DNA of 64,000 nucleotides from NCBI GenBank assembly GCA_033964015.1, contig CM066913.1, positions 26,996,790-27,060,789 on the forward strand, read 5' to 3'. The translations under genes were made by a program, and so were the position numbers. Under the pieces are notes generated by a model. It did no database searches. It was not told the DNA's origin and saw nothing but the letters and a program-made list of their open reading frames with translations. Positions within the stretch are counted from its first letter, which is position 1. Each line of letters opens with the position of its first letter. Below, piece by piece: positions 37,601-47,800 of this stretch. The DNA comes from Scolanthus callimorphus (taxonomy: Eukaryota > Cnidaria > Anthozoa > Actiniaria > Edwardsiidae).

Positions 37601-39306
37601 AGATTACAACAAAGCGCGCGGAAACACTACTTTATAAATAAGTAATTCTCAGACATGATACTCTCGGACACTCAGGGACAAAAATAGCTGAGACTCTTTC
37701 TTACTGTACACGAAAAATAGAGAATTCGTTAAAACTCACTTTAAACATGCTCAGCCCCCTCCCCCCTCTTCAATGTTGGAGGACACTGATTGGTCTGGAA
37801 ACAACATTGATGTGGGGGAGGGGGGGAGGTGGCGAAGGGCTCTGCAAAAGGGATTTTGTACGTGTTTAAAGCCGTTATTTTACTTTAATCGTAATTTGCC
37901 TAGGGGGTCTCAGCTATTTTGTCCCTGAGTGTCTGAAAGCAATAGTAAGCTGTATCTCATCGAAACAAGGGAATTGAGGAGCAAAATTGGTCTTATTTGA
38001 AAGATCTCGAGAAGCTGAACGTGTTACATAGTCAATTATCCTCGTCAATTGCAGTGCTAATTAATGACGTCATGAAATAGATATTTTGGAATTAGGCGCA
38101 CGCTTGAGATATGGGCAAGTAGACGGCCATATCGCCAGAAAAGCGAGCATATGTGAAGTATTTGAAACATGATTGAGGATTTAGCGTTTCCAAAATATCA
38201 ACAATACTTGGGCTTCCGAGAGCATCTATTTTTAAATAGTAAAAGAGCCTTCGGATGCCTGCAAAAGGCCAAAAAAGGAAGGTGAAGGAAAACAGCGGGA
38301 GCGCCCGAAGAAGTCTCTAAAACGAACGAGGGGTTGATACTATGACAAATTTGAGAGGCAAAGGCCGAGGAAGGCAAAACTGTGACAAGGAGATTGCTAC
38401 TACCAATACTTCTATAAAATAACATTGTTTTCTTACGATCCCATTTGCAGTGCAATTTTTAGAACATTAATAGAAGCGAATTTGCATTTCCGGTTCTATG
38501 TTGTCACTTCCGGTTTGGAATTGCCCGTTACTCGGTTGGGAAAACTTCCAATTTGCATGTTATAAATCACTTAGAACTTTTTAAAATTATTCCTATATAA
38601 ATCACAATCTCTTTTGACAGCACATTATCTCATTTCGAGCAATGGGATAGCCAGATATTAATTTTCAAACGAGTAACCACGAGTAACCAAACAGTCTAAA
38701 AGAACTGACTCAATCATTATTTTTCTATCATCGTGGTTACTCGTGGTTACTCGTTGAAATAAGAGATTTCCTTGCCCTATCCTACTATTTTAGAGACTAA
38801 ATGGAATATGAGAATAGCCTATAGGATTTACTGTTCGGGAAACTCTTTTCAAGTCTTTAAAACTCTTTCATGATATTTCTATCATCGTGGTTACTCGTGG
38901 TTACTCGTTGAAATGAGACATTTCTTTGTCCTATCCTACTATTTTAGAGACTAAATGGAACATGAGAATAGCCTATTGGATTTTCTGTTGGTGAAACTCT
39001 TTCAAAGTATTTAAAACTCTTTCAAATGTCAAGAATAAGCTCTGCGAAACAGCGACACGGCAGGGTAGGAGCGCCCAGACCCCCTCCCGTTTCACGTCCG
39101 TTTGCAGTCCCTTCAACCCTCTTATTTTGTCAAAATAAACAGCCTAAGATTTTATCGAAAATAGTAACATTAAAAGGCGCAACTATTCTAAGCAATGCTT
39201 TTTCTAATCTTTACAGGTCCTTGTGAGTTTATATTTTCAGATTACAACAAAGCGCGCGGAAACACTACTTTATAAATAAGTAATTCTCAGACATGATACT
39301 CTCGGA
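19651..39306. repeat. Homogeneous array domain, 12 units of exactly 1638 bp
   Basis: Units 10 to 21 have identical length and share the TTGGTGAAAC variant. The only difference I noticed is one A-to-C change at 38441 in the last unit. None has the 263-bp deletion found in the left domain. Confidence 0.9.
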
Positions 39307-39569
39307 CACTCAGGGACAAACATAGCTGAGACTCTTTCTTACTGTACACGAAAAATAGAGAATTCGTTAAAACTCACTTTAAACATGCTCAGCCCCCTCC
39401 CCCCTCTTCAATGTTGGAGGACACTGATTGGTCTGGAAACAACATTGATGTGGGGGAGGGGGGGAGGTGGCGAAGGGCTCTGCAAAAGGGATTTTGTACG
39501 TGTTTAAAGCCGTTATTTTACTTTAATCGTAATTTGCCTAGGGGGTCTCAGCTATTTTGTCCCTGAGTG
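39307..39569. mobile_element. Last (right-edge) copy of the 263-bp TIR element
   Basis: This copy closes the array. It has one substitution (ACAAACATAGC instead of ACAAAAATAGC) and is followed by TA (39570-39571) and unrelated sequence. That matches the TA just before the first copy at 5436. Confidence 0.88.
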
Positions 39570-39571
39570 TA

Positions 39572-40220
39572 GTTAGCTTAGCGGCTTATCAGTTACTAAT
39601 GGTTAGGCCGCTTTTGTAGATCAATTTTCTTATTCTTCTTACATTATGCTTAGGAATGCGGGTTTGGCTTGATTTTCTTGTTCTGACAAAAGATTAGTTT
39701 CTTCTGATTTCCTGTTTCATCTTTAGTTAATTGACTTATTGTTTGGATTTATTTTACATAATAATATTTCCTCAGCCATCGTTTTAGTTTTGTTGCGTGG
39801 ATTTTGGAAATATCTTTTGACTTTTTCTTAAGAGCCAATGTCAGGAAAAACCAGACCAAAATCAAAATTCCATGCCAGTGATGAAAATTCAATCTACCTT
39901 TATTTAGGTTTACAGGTAGATATAAATGAGTTTAGCAACGTTCTGGTGTTTATTTTGCAAAATACGAAGGAATTATGAATTAAATGAGAAAATCGATTTC
40001 GCGGTCTCGAGCCCTGAAAAATGCCGTCCGAGGACGCCAAAACAAAAAGTTCCTCGCGTGAACACAAAGAGCTAGAATACCACCAAATAAACACCTAATT
40101 CCGAGAAAATAGACCCCTATCAGCTCACAAGCAGCAGGATTAATTTTCTATTTGATGTTTTTGACAGTCTAGGAATACATTTTTGAGACTGAATTTTGCA
40201 ACGTGATACGTTCCTTTTTT
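39572..40220. other. No gene seen
   Basis: AT-rich sequence with no repeat, domain or RNA I can recognise. The reverse 64-codon frame at 39900-40094 has no support. Confidence 0.4.
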
Positions 40221-40278
40221 TTCAACAGAGTGGAGATAAGAATTAATTAATTTAATTCCTTATCTCCACTCTGTTGAA
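40221..40278. repeat. 20-bp perfect inverted repeat (palindrome)
   Basis: TTCAACAGAGTGGAGATAAG at 40221-40240 is the exact reverse complement of 40259-40278, around an 18-bp AT-rich loop. Most of the right arm is shared with the 21-bp direct repeat that recurs at 40544-40564. Confidence 0.9.
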
Positions 40279-40377
40279 CTTAGTGCTACGCGGCCACAGG
40301 CTTGCCTGAACATCTACATATATTCACTTCATCACCGCGAACATAACATCTAATTTACCCCGACCTGCTCCCAGTCT

Positions 40378-40453
40378 GACCTGGATAGCTCAGCTGGTTA
40401 GAGCATCAGATGTACAATTCTGAAGGTCGTGGGTTCGAATCCCTCTCGGGGTC
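40378..40453 (+). tRNA. tRNA-like gene or tRNA pseudogene (anticodon uncertain, possibly Val-TAC)
   Basis: The A box TAGCTCAGCTGG (40386-40397) and B box GGTTCGAATCC (40432-40442) match the Pol III consensus. The acceptor stem pairs ACCTGGA with TCGGGGT with one G-G mismatch. The D stem is GCTC/GAGC, the anticodon stem TCAGA/TCTGA, and the T stem GTGGG/CCCTC with one mismatch. The anticodon loop has 8 bases (TGTACAAT) instead of 7, and the base expected to be U33 is G if TAC is the anticodon. The body resembles animal tRNA-Lys apart from the loop. I favour a tRNA-derived pseudogene or SINE-type promoter over a working tRNA. Confidence 0.6.
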
Positions 40454-40458
40454 AGAGA

Positions 40459-40464
40459 TTTTTT
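40459..40464 (+). terminator. Pol III terminator (T6)
   Basis: A run of six T lies 6 bases after the tRNA-like 3' end, as expected for Pol III termination. It implies a short transcript ending here and not one running through the whole bracketed segment. Confidence 0.55.
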
Positions 40465-40795
40465 CTCTTTCTCCGCTTACTAGGGCTAACGCTCAGAAGC
40501 ACACATGGGACCATTTCATTAGCACGTTAGCTTTCACACAAGGTTAATTCCTTATCTCCACTCTATAAAGAAAAGTGGTATCAGAATTCAGACGTATAAC
40601 CATCAAGTCGCTTTTGAGTGGTTTCAGAGGTTTTGTCAATTTCAATGACGTAAACAGTGACGTCATGTCACGTGACTTTGACAATAGACAGGTATGAATC
40701 TAAAGACAACTTTTGCCAAGTTTGGTCGTTATTGGAGCTTTCCTTCTGGAGATATGATTTTTTCTTTTCATTCCTGAATAAAACGTATAGTGTAA

Positions 40796-40824
40796 TTGTG
40801 TGTGTGTGTGTGTGTGCGTGTGTG
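40796..40824. repeat. GT microsatellite
   Basis: A (TG)n run with two CG interruptions. It produces short spurious frames on both strands. Confidence 0.95.
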
Positions 40825-42636
40825 CGCCCACGCCGCGTTAGACGGACCGGAGCTGATACACACACCGACGCAACACGGACCCTTTGCGTTAGCCGGACCA
40901 AATTCTGGTCCGCCCAACGAATTTTTCTGGTAACGGCCTAAGAAGGCCAACCATGCAGTCAGAATTGCATTCCTAGATGGTCCGTTTTACGCGCCCAGAA
41001 TGTGCACAGATGTGAGTGCGTTCTTCGGTCCTGCTAACGCGGTGTGTACAAACTTCAGATAACTTTTATCATTTCTTTGAAACTTGACGGCAAACAAATT
41101 GGATGATACTTGGTACGGGGTTGTCGAGGCTTTACCTTTAATACCTTGTGAACAGATCTCATTTACACTCAATTGGTCTACACACACGCTTTTAAGTGGT
41201 CCTGCTAACGTTGGCACAAAACCAACATTTCGGGAATTTTACCCCAGCCAAGGAGACACATATCATAGACTATTACTTCAATGCTTTATGTGTATTTAGA
41301 CTTTTAATTAGTCATGTAATTACAAGGTAGCTTACAGCCACATTTGTAATTAATACATAGCCATTAGGCATCGAGAAAAGGAACAAGATACGCAAAGTAG
41401 CTTTATGATTTACGGTTGCATCTGTGCGACACTTTATAAACGGGGGTAACTTGGTGTTAAGGACAGCATTGTTTTAATCATTACTACTCTGTCTTCATTC
41501 CTGCTCTGTAAGAGGACACGGAAGCGTAAGGTCTTCGGGCCATTCCATTTTTAAGCCGAAACCCCCCCTACGGAAGCTCATTTTCTTTAGCAACCGGCCC
41601 CTCGGAAAAAAGAGCCCTTTTTGGATTGCACTCCCTCGGAAGAACCCACGGAAGAGGCGTTTTTCTTATTGTAACCCCTCGGAAAAAACCACGGAAGAGC
41701 CTTTCTTTCGGTGTAACCCCCTCCGAAATGGCCATTTTGCTATACCCCCTAGGAAAACTTCTTCTGTTAGCGGAAGCATAAACGTGAAGTTATCAAAACC
41801 TTCCGTTCTTCTTTAGCTTATACTTTATGCTTGCGTCGCTCGTGAAAACCAATCTTAACAACAACAACAGCGAAATTTGATCCATTTAACTGGCAAAGTC
41901 AAGTTTTTCGTTTTCGATATTTTGCGATAGCGGTTTCTGTAAGGGCGTGAAACGGAGCCGAAAACAATTCACAATCCAACGAATATGGTTGACCAACGAT
42001 TTCTAATTTATCTTTTGATCACTTTGAGTACTTTTCCATGGCGCGGCTTAAGATACGAAGGCGGTAACGACTACGGCAACGGCCAGAAACATAACATAGT
42101 TCGCAGCATGTCACCGAAGAGATCTATGGTTGTTACATGTTTCAACTAACTTATGTTTCTGATACAGCTATTTCAGAAAAAGGTTGTCGCGGCTTAAGTG
42201 TACGCGCCCAGACCGCAAAGGAGCATGGGAGGTTAAAATCTTCGGTTATTTGGGAAATGTCTGACATTTTGCGACATGGAAATTGGCCAGGGCCCCAGAC
42301 AATAGGATTGCAAGACAAAATCTATTCGAAATTGTATTTAAAGTGCCACTAAAGGCAGAAGTCAACTACATTTCATCAAATAGATCCATTATCCAAAGGA
42401 ACAGTAACGAAAGAAAAATGTGTTTACCGCGCGCCGTTTATATTTTATTGATTTTTGAATATTTCCGATTGGCGATTTTCTCAGCGCGCTCTAGGCGCGT
42501 GGGCTTTGCGACAACCTTTTCTGAAATATCTGTATATCGTATTGGGCGGTTGCATGTGAAGTTTCTATAGATGTATCTGTAGTTTGAATTTTGCTCCATA
42601 CGACAGATACAACTATATGGAAACCAGGCTTACCAC
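40825..42636. other. No gene seen; short diverged repeats at about 41560-41770
   Basis: No convincing coding frame. Around 41560-41770 a diverged unit of about 55 bp recurs three or four times, built from CCCCTCGGAAAAAA, CACGGAAGAG and CCTTT. It begins with a segment reading CATTTTTAAGCCGAAACCCC. It may be an old short repeat element. The rest is unassigned. Confidence 0.45.
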
Positions 42637-42868
42637 CGCGACCTCAAAATTCACTGTTGGGCGATTGGCGGTTTTACGCAAGATGATTGTTGTCAATTTT
42701 CTTGAACCAGAAAGTTAAATATTCAAGTCGAGGAAGCCAAAAGATAGCTTAAAAGCACTTTGGTTAATTTTGCAATCAATGTTGGCCCGCTGACGTGGCC
42801 GAATCCAGCGTTTTGGTTTGATTGACGCCTAAAAATCGCCCATCGCAACATTGAATTTTGAGGTCGCG
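42637..42868. mobile_element. Putative small inverted-repeat element (about 230 bp)
   Basis: CGCGACCTCAAAATTCACTG at 42637 is mirrored by a segment ending TTGAATTTTGAGGTCGCG at 42868. Pairing extends inward through GGGCGATT/AATCGCCC with a few mismatches. No clear target-site duplication is visible, so it could also be a decayed palindrome. Confidence 0.5.
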
Positions 42869-43410
42869 TAGCAATGCATACATTGGTAAAGAAGACGATG
42901 AAACTACCCAAGTCCACCGAACGAGAGAAATATCTTTTTGTTTGTTTCGTATGAGTAAGCACAAGTTGGAATTTGTAAGTGTCCAATACGAGAGATCATT
43001 CATAACAATGGGCAGGAAATGAAAAAATGTGACTACTAAAATAAGTTCTAGGCTTAGTCGACGTTGCCGTTGTCGCAGCTTAAAGCTCCCTAATGACGTT
43101 TCATACTTAAATGCTTAAATAAATTTTCCTACTATAGCTTACGCTTATGTCTAGGATAAATACGAATACCGCACGAATACGAATACTAATGTCTAGGATG
43201 AATACCGCTCTACGGTTTAGAATTACATCTCACAAATCCAGTCGAGTATTACAACTAGTCTATTACATTTGGTCCCTACTTCTTGACGCGCACTGTTGGC
43301 ATCTCTTCGTGTAGGCTCTACCCCGGTGTAAGAACCTCTGGTCACCTTACGAGTGACATAATGCTTGACTTTTCTTTTCTTTTACTTAGAACGAAATATA
43401 GTCCTCTAAG

Positions 43411-43627
43411 GCCTCTTTACATGGAGGGAGGGTGCTTCGGGGGGTAGGGGAACTCGGATTTCGCAAGCTAAAATTTCACGTTAGTCATGTTTTTTTAGGT
43501 TTTTGTGTATATCTGCATAGAAATAAAATGTTAAGCTAAACATAGCCACTTATTTGCAGGTAAACCGGGATATTTTTTTAGCTCGCCAACCCTACCCCCG
43601 AGGTACCCTGTCTCATGTAAACGGGCC
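43411..43627. mobile_element. MITE-like element, 217 bp, with CTAAG flanks
   Basis: Imperfect TIRs of about 45 bp: GCCTCTTTACATGGAG followed by AGGGTGCTTCGGGGGGTAGG at the left, mirrored at the right by CCCTACCCCCGAGGTACCCT, then CATGTAAACGGGC. The 5-bp sequence CTAAG occurs on both sides (43406-43410 and 43628-43632), a possible target-site duplication. There is no coding capacity. Confidence 0.6.
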
Positions 43628-43809
43628 CTAAGAATCTTGCACTGGGATAAACCTAGAAGTTTCGAAGCATGGATGCGAGGGTGCTGTTCTAAAACAACAG
43701 AAAATGGTTTATTCAGTACTCAGAAGACCATTAATTATTTAGGACAAAAGTTAAACCGTCGGATACCCCTAGAATCCCAGCACGGCAACACTACCAAAAA
43801 TAAGATTCT

Positions 43810-43964
43810 ATGGATGGTTCCAGCTACCAGCATACCGGCATGCAGTGCGCGCTTGATAGAGATTTTCGCAATGAAGTGCGCGCTGCATGCTGGTAGTTGA
43901 GTCACAACTCACGGTATTTTTGAATTGGCTTGGCGTGCGCGCGCTTATAGCTGGAATCGTCCAT
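43810..43964. mobile_element. Small nested inverted-repeat element (155 bp)
   Basis: Outer arms ATGGATGGTTCCAGCT (43810-43825) and AGCTGGAATCGTCCAT (43949-43964) pair with two mismatches. An inner pair starts CTACCAGCAT (43824) and ends ATGCTGGTAG (43896) around GTGCGCGC-type sequence. This is MITE-like but no clear target duplication is visible. Confidence 0.55.
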
Positions 43965-45253
43965 TGGAGTGTTTGTGGCGCTATTATGGCCGCCTTCGTT
44001 ATTCAAGAGTTTATGGGCATTTAAGTCTTCAGAGTGATGTTATGGAGTGCACAGCGAATAATATTCTTATTCTGACCCATTCGAAAGATATATTTTGATT
44101 CAGACTTGATTTGATTTTCGCTAGCCATTTCACAAATATAAAACGAGCAATACAGCTGCCAGTTTCTAATTTTCTTGCCATTTGCCGCCTTCAATACAGA
44201 CTTTGCATGGCAACGCAAACTGTAACTCTATAAATATCGGACAATGTCTTCCAAAGCCGTTTTCATTCACGGGGATTTACTAAACGTAGTAAAATTATTA
44301 TTTTTGGAAGTCAGAAATATTCAGAGTTTTGCAGGACCGGCGCTAAAGTCTATAAATTCATCACGGCAAAACATGTTTATCAGAGTCTAAGTGCCGCAAA
44401 ACAACAAAGGCAGAAATACGCTGCCCCCCCCCCCCCCCTCCAAAAAAAAATTGAAAATTGTTATTGTTCCCATGCTGGGATTTTAGAGGAATCTTGATAT
44501 AATATCAATGAATATTAACTAAATACGTGACTTTCGCTGGAACTATTTGTGAACAAATTTGTTCCGGGTCTTCGTGTAAGATTACTGGACTAGAATGTTA
44601 GTTTTACAGTTTACGATTCAGCGAGGGTTCGTTATTCATTGTGAGTCACTAATTAATGCAACTATTAGATTAAATTCAATTAAACTAACTAGATGTTCTC
44701 TTTAATCTTCCAAACCTGAAACAATAAAGGCAGAAAGAGAATAATTATTAAATGAAGGTCAGGTTTCGTTAGCAAACTTTCAAAGCTTCTTAAGAGGGGC
44801 AAACCAAACATCAAATGAAATGAATTTTAAACAGAATAGTTCTTTTTCCAAGAAAAAAACAACTACACAACTAGATCAATTTTGTTATGACCCTAAAAAT
44901 AACCGCGCCTTGACGCGAGGCAGAGGCATTGTTCACAAATGAATTACGAAAAAGGAACACCCGTCCTATTTCAGGCACCATATGGACCAAAATCGTGTCG
45001 TGCGCTAAATTGCAAGTTCACAGGCTCCTGTCTCAAGGATCGTAACATTACGCCGGACGAAACAACGCCATTTGTTCATCACGCCTTTCCGGGTAACATC
45101 ATTGCGTGCCGTGCCATGACAATGCAAAATTATTGGTTCTCGCGCAATAAATCATTACGATTGGTGGTCGTCGATTTCATGCCGCGACCATGCCGTGAGT
45201 TTGCCGCGACCTTTTCATGAAGTCATACGAAAACCGCGCTATCCTATCTAGAA
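43965..45253. other. No gene seen; C15 homopolymer at 44424-44438
   Basis: Mostly AT-rich. A run of 15 C followed by TCC and a run of A stands out at 44424-44450. A 93-codon forward frame at 44939-45220 has two or three Cys-rich spots but matches nothing I recognise, and is better regarded as chance. Confidence 0.4.
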
Positions 45254-45507
45254 AGAGCGGGTTTCAGATGAGTGTCGAAAACTAAACGCAAATACAAAAC
45301 CACTAGCCAATCAGGAGTGGATCAACAACAAACCAATCAGGAGACGAATAAAATCAGACTTGCGTTTAGTAATGACGTGAGCAATGGCGCGTTTTGATTT
45401 AGTTCGCGATTTGATTGGCCGAAAAGAAAAAACTTTGCTCTCAACCAATAGAAACGATGACTAAACGCAAGTCTAACTTATTTCGACGGTCATCTGAAAC
45501 CTGCTCT
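45254..45507. mobile_element. MITE-like TIR element, 254 bp, coral-type family
   Basis: AGAGCGGGTTTCAGATGAGT at the left pairs with a right end reading CATCTGAAACCTGCTCT over about 27 bp with three mismatches. Inside are further mirrored ACTAAACGCAAGTCT/AGACTTGCGTTTAGT arms and several CCAAT-like boxes. From memory, similar GAGCAGGTTTCA termini are very abundant in anthozoan genomes, which supports the assignment of the organism. The target-site duplication is unclear. Confidence 0.65.
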
Positions 45508-47004
45508 AATATCGGGAAGGTGCATTCTTAAGTCGGTAGGAAACGAAAGCAAAATATAAACAAAACAAAAAACAAAAAAAAACAAATAAACAGACAAGAA
45601 AAATGATATCAGATAATCAGATACAGTTGTTTTGTTATTTACAACTGTTTCACTTCAGATACTGTAATACCAGACTACAAGACAGCGGACTATAGGGTCC
45701 TATTGCACACACCGGTCCTTGTAACGTCACTGTAGAGAAACACTTATGCATTCTACAGTCATATTAAGCGATGAGTTCAACACTGAAATACCAGACTACA
45801 AGACAGCGGACTATAGGGTCCTATTGCACACACTGGTCCTTATAACGTCACTGTAGAGAAACTTTATGAATTCTACAGTCATATTCAGCTATGATTTCGA
45901 CAGTGAAATACCAGACTACAGAGAGCGGACTATAGGGTCCTATTGCACACATCGGTCCTTGTAACGTCACTGTAGAGAAACACTTATGCATTCTACAGTC
46001 ATATTCAGCTATGATTTCAACACTGAAATACCAGACTACAGAGAGCGGACTATAGGGTCCTATTGCACACACTGGTCCTTGTAACGTCACTGTGGAGAAA
46101 CACTTATGCATTCTACAGTCATATTCAGCTACGAGTTCAACACTGAAATACCAGACTACAGAAAGCGGACTATAGGGTCCTATTGCACACACCGGTCCTT
46201 ATAACGTCACTGTAGAGAAACACTTATGCATTCAACAGTCATATTCAGCTTTGATTTCAACACTGAAATACCAGACTACAAGGTAGCGGACTATAGGGTC
46301 CTACTGCACACAACGGTCCTTGTAACGTCACTGTAGGGAAACACTTATGCATTCTACAGTCATATTCAGTGATGAGTTTAACACTGAAATACCAGACTAC
46401 AAGGTAGCGGACTATAGGGTCCTATTGTACACACCGGTCCTTGTAACGTCACTGTAGAGAAACACTTATGCATTCTACAGTCATATTCAGCGATGAGTTC
46501 AACACTGAAATACCAGACTACAAGTTAGCGGACTATAGGGTCCTATAGCACACACCGGTCCTTGTAACGTCACTGTAGGGAAACACTTATGCATTCTAAA
46601 GTCATATTCAGCGATGAGTTCAACACTGAAATACCAGACTACTGATAGCGGACTATAGGGTCCTATTGCACACACCGGTCCTTGTAACGTCACTGTAGGG
46701 AAACACTTATGCATTCTAAAGTTATATTCAGCGATGAGTTCAACACTGAAATACCAGACTACAGATAGCGGACTATAGGGTCCTATTGCACACACCGGTC
46801 CTTGTAACGTCACTGTAGGGAAACACTTATGCATAGTAAAGTCATATTCAGCGATGAGTTCAACACTGAAATACCAGACTACAGAGAGCGGACTATAGGG
46901 TCCTATTGCACACACCGGTCCTCGTAACGCCACTGTAGGGAAACACTTATGCATTCTAAAGTCATATTCAGCGATGAGTTCAACAGTGCAATACCAGACT
47001 ACAG

Positions 47005-47800
47005 CTGAATATGACTGTAGAATGCATAAGTGATTCTCTACAGTGACGTTACAAGGACCGGTGTTTGCAATAGGACCCTATAGTCCGCTCTCTGTAGTCT
47101 GGTATTTCAGTGTTGAAATCATAGATGAATATGACTGTAGAATGCATAAGTGATTCTCTACAGTGGCGTTACAAGGACCGGTGTTTGCAATAGGACCCTA
47201 TAGTCCGCTCTCGGTAGTCTGGTATTTCAGTGTTGAAATCATAGCTGAATATGACTGTAGAATGCATAAGTGTTTCTCTACAGTGACGTTACAAGGACCG
47301 ATGTGTGCAATAGGACCCTATAGTCCGCTCTCTGTAGTCTGGTATTTCAGTGTTGAAATCATAGCTGAATATGACTGTTGAATGCATAAGTGTTTCTCTA
47401 CAGTGACGTTACAAGGACCAGTGTGTGCAATAGGACCATATAGTCCGCTGTCTGTAGTCTGGTATTTCAGTGTTGAAATCATAGCTGAATATGACTGTAG
47501 AATGCATAAGTGTTTCTCTACAGTGACGTTACAAGGACCGGTGTGTGCAATAGAACCCTATAGTCCGCTGTCTGTAGTCTGGTATTTCAGTGTTGAAATC
47601 ATAGCTGAATATGACTGTAGAATGCATAAGTGTTTCTCTACACTGACCTTACAAGGACCAGTGTGTGCAATAGGACCATATAGTCCGCTACCTTGTAGTC
47701 TGGTATTTCAGTGTTCAACTCATCGCTGAATATGACTTTAAAATGCATAAGTGTTCCCCTACAGTGACGTTACAAGGACCGGTGTGTACAATAGGACCCT
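47005..47800 (-). repeat. Inverted block of the 120-bp satellite (796 bp)
   Basis: Orientation flips at 47004/47005 (ACTACAG followed by CTGAATATGACTGTAG) and returns at about 47800. About 6.6 monomers read in the opposite sense. The right breakpoint also lost part of a monomer (CCTTGTGGTCATATTCAGC). Confidence 0.93.

Larger units (their letters stand above)
5438..39569. repeat. 34-kb tandem array of TIR element plus spacer (21 units and a terminal TIR element)
   Basis: Units start at CACTCAGGGAC at 5438, 7074, 8712, 10349, 11986, 13361, 14999, 16637, 18012, 19651, 21289, 22927, 24565, 26203, 27841, 29479, 31117, 32755, 34393, 36031 and 37669. A final solitary TIR element is at 39307-39569. 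Most units are exactly 1638 bp. Exceptions are unit 1 (1636), units 3 and 4 (1637), units 5 and 8 (1375) and unit 9 (1639). Each unit is a 263-bp TIR element followed by 1375 bp of spacer, and identity between units is near total. The array starts and ends with the TIR element. The outermost ends are flanked by TA (5436-5437 and 39570-39571), while internal junctions read GGA before and TCTGAAAG after. Two short frames per unit (66 codons forward, 85 reverse) are identical only because all the DNA is identical. Confidence 0.97.
40252..40564 (+). mobile_element. Segment bracketed by a 21-bp direct repeat and carrying a tRNA-like unit
   Basis: TTAATTCCTTATCTCCACTC (20 of 21 bp) occurs at 40252-40272 and 40544-40564. 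The 271 bp between contain a tRNA-like sequence with Pol III boxes and a T6 run. A SINE with a long target-site duplication would look like this. However, the tRNA part starts about 105 bp inside the left repeat and not at its edge, and there is no clear A-rich tail, so a duplicated or composite unit is equally possible. Confidence 0.5.

Noticed and set aside
5438..39569. Reading the array as a CRISPR or as ribosomal/5S/histone gene repeats
   Set aside because: Units are 1638 bp with no short spacers; no rRNA, 5S or histone sequence is recognisable in the unit.
40378..40453. Functional tRNA-Val or tRNA-Lys gene
   Set aside because: The anticodon loop has 8 bases, and the acceptor and T stems each contain a mismatch; a tRNA-derived pseudogene fits better.
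44939..45220. 93-codon frame MNYEKGTPVLFQAP...
   Set aside because: The only non-repetitive frame of some length in its region, but no family resemblance, no splice or promoter evidence, and its length is within chance for the region.
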